Below, in pieces: positions 24,723 through 26,108 of a stretch of DNA of 26,108 nt. The notes beneath the pieces were generated by a model. That model saw only the letters and a program-made list of their open reading frames with translations. It made no database searches and had not been told where the DNA came from. A program made the translations under genes and the position numbers. How positions within the stretch are numbered: position 1 is the stretch's first letter; every line of letters starts with the position of its first letter. Location of the stretch: contig CAZMMQ010000058.1 in assembly GCA_964567435.1 (NCBI GenBank), positions 1-26,108 on the forward strand, read 5' to 3'. The stretch comes from RFSX01 sp964567435. Lineage in GTDB: Bacteria > Bacteroidota > Bacteroidia > Chitinophagales > Saprospiraceae.

Positions 24723-25930
24723 GGATATTGAAGTTTCGATGTTTGATTAGCTTAATGCTTTTGGGTTGCATCTTATCTGCTCAGGAAGAAATAAACTTTG
24801 ATGACTATTTTTTCAAGAACATATACCAGAGTAATTCTTCTTCCGAAGTGTTAGAGGCACATTTATTTAATACATCATGGGTCGATGAGATAGAGCTCAG
24901 AACCGAAACAGATGAGTTCGAACTTGAAAGACAAAGGTTTGCTGTTAGAGTTACTCCTAGTTCTAAAAAGGTAAATAAAGCAATACGCGATCTCATGCAT
25001 GCCTATTCAAATAAATCTTCGTTGTATAACTTGGATGTGGTTCGCAACTCTATTGACATGGCTTATGAGGTAACAATGTCTGCTTATAGTCTAGCTCTGC
25101 AATCGAAGTATCAAAGTCAACTTTTGATAGTACTTTATGATCAGAATAAAGTATATGAAACTTTGATTGAAGCAAAGAAAACGTATTCGGTCAGATGGTT
25201 AGATGTTCAAAAGGAAATTTTAAATCTAGAACTTGAAATATTTGAGAATCAAAAACGGTATTCGTTTTTGATTGGTGAAGGTGTTGCCATAAATTGGAAT
25301 CCGATGATTGATGTGGCTTATATTAAGAAAAATTTGCCCTTTATCAATATGCAATCAAGTGCTGAATATCCAGCTGAGTATACTATAGAAAGTAATATTA
25401 TAGACCAAGAAATACAGTTAGAAGAAGCAGAGGCGACTAACTTTTTGGATTTTTTTCAATTTGATTATAGAGGTCCATCCAATAATGCATTAGATGAGAA
25501 ATTGTCACTTACTGCTGCATTTCGAATACCCATGGTTGACAATAAGTCAAAACTGAAAATTGCTGAACTCAAGAATGAGCAATTAGAATTAGCAATAAAA
25601 CATTCTACTGAACAGGCGAAACGCAAATCTGATCTAGAAGAAGACTATTTGGAATTGAATCTCTTATTAGAAGTTTTTGATTTACGCCAAGAAGCTATTT
25701 TAGAAATGGAACTAAAAGTAGAGAAAGTAGAATCAGCTTACCAAGAATATGCCTTATCTGATCCACTCATTATTTTAAGACAAAATGAGATAATTCTAAA
25801 TGAGAAAATCTCATTAGCCAAGTTAGAGAGCAAAATTATTGATAGCTACATTGACTATTTAAAACTTAGTGAAGCACTATACTTGATGCCGTTAAATAAT
25901 TATTTATTGAAAGAGGCAGGTTCTCATTAA
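24719..25930 (+). CDS. TolC-like outer-membrane efflux-type protein
   Basis: A 403-residue protein with a signal peptide (residues 1 to about 22, ending LSAQ) and long alpha-helical hairpins typical of TolC/OEP channels. These are AYSNKSSLYNLDVVRNSIDMAY and following helices at about 100-185, and KLKIAELKNEQLELAIKHST onward at about 280-385. The segment LSLTAAFRIPMVDNKSK (about 263-279) resembles the LSLxIPLFD beta-strand and loop between the two OEP repeats. The sequence is divergent and the beta-barrel strands are short, so it is an atypical member. The 4-base overlap with the adaptor gene supports a shared complex. It is the last clear gene of the CotH unit. Confidence 0.75.
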   Translation: MRILKFRCLISLMLLGCILSAQEEINFDDYFFKNIYQSNSSSEVLEAHLFNTSWVDEIELRTETDEFELERQRFAVRVTPSSKKVNKAIRDLMHAYSNKSSLYNLDVVRNSIDMAYEVTMSAYSLALQSKYQSQLLIVLYDQNKVYETLIEAKKTYSVRWLDVQKEILNLELEIFENQKRYSFLIGEGVAINWNPMIDVAYIKKNLPFINMQSSAEYPAEYTIESNIIDQEIQLEEAEATNFLDFFQFDYRGPSNNALDEKLSLTAAFRIPMVDNKSKLKIAELKNEQLELAIKHSTEQAKRKSDLEEDYLELNLLLEVFDLRQEAILEMELKVEKVESAYQEYALSDPLIILRQNEIILNEKISLAKLESKIIDSYIDYLKLSEALYLMPLNNYLLKEAGSH

Positions 25931-26108
25931 GTAAGTATTAACTTGACTACAGATTGCAAGGCTGTTATAAAATGTAAAAACTAATGACATCTAGATAGCT
26001 CTTAAGAATTTGAGAAATACTTCAAGGAATAGTCATTTTGAACCAGGTCCACAAGGAGAACCTGGATTACCTTGTTTTTGGAGCAGCTCAGAACAGCGTC
26101 CCATAGAT
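25931..26108. other. Region after the TolC-like gene, to the window edge
   Basis: No complete gene is seen. Two mutually exclusive hairpins overlap: CCAGGT (26043-26048) with ACCTGG (26060-26065), and ACAAGG (26051-26056) with CCTTGT (26070-26075). The second is followed by Ts (26075-26079) and could be a weak terminator for the four-gene unit. On the minus strand an open frame of 34 codons runs in from the edge and stops at 26002-26004 (it includes KNKVIQVLLVDLVQ). It could be the end of a gene beyond the window, but the length is within chance. Confidence 0.35.

Noticed and set aside
1..26108. CRISPR arrays, tRNA or rRNA genes, complete insertion sequences, integrases
   Set aside because: I looked for spaced direct repeats, clover-leaf patterns and transposase or integrase motifs on both strands and found none that hold up; the only repeats are those listed.

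Overview
The window reads as chromosomal DNA of a Bacteroidota bacterium, most likely a marine or freshwater member near Saprospiria/Flavobacteriia. The signs are an AT-rich sequence, a fused SecDF translocase, a TonB-dependent receptor with an N-terminal carboxypeptidase-regulatory-like domain, a short-chain L-threonine dehydrogenase of the Flavobacterium type, several lipoproteins (one with an SDDxE-like surface-export signal), a type IX secretion (T9SS) C-terminal sorting domain, a PorE-like OmpA lipoprotein and TAnnTTTG promoter boxes. The placement below phylum is an inference.

Left part (1-5.4 kb): a repeat-rich, hairpin-rich stretch of about 320 bases abuts the 3' remnant of a YfhO-type membrane protein gene, which also carries an in-frame stop before its last transmembrane helix. 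Next come a large FG-GAP/VCBS plus ASPIC/UnbV lipoprotein and a convergent small lipoprotein.

Middle (5.5-15.7 kb), mostly housekeeping: short-chain L-threonine 3-dehydrogenase; a TonB-dependent receptor; a two-gene unit of a DUF547 lipoprotein and a glycerate-dehydrogenase-type enzyme; a BON-LysM protein closely resembling Kbp, on the minus strand with its own intrinsic terminator; an unrecognised small protein; and secDF with a clear terminator.

Right part (15.7-26.1 kb), accessory and envelope: a ParD/ParE toxin-antitoxin pair with a palindrome over its promoter; a lipoprotein with TPR, PD40 beta-propeller, CRD and OmpA domains (the layout of PorE); a convergent secreted protein; a frameshifted remnant that looks like the C-terminal end of a T9SS cargo gene; then a tight four-gene unit. 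That unit encodes a 1211-residue CotH-kinase-type T9SS cargo with two lamin-tail domains and about four cysteine-rich repeats inserted in the kinase region, a DUF4956 membrane protein, an HlyD-like adaptor and a TolC-like outer-membrane protein. CotH and DUF4956 proteins are often found with a VTC-type polyphosphate polymerase. Here no VTC gene is in view, and an adaptor/outer-membrane-channel pair follows instead, with no recognisable ABC, RND or MFS pump. This unit is the best candidate in the window for an undescribed envelope system; its function is not known from sequence alone.
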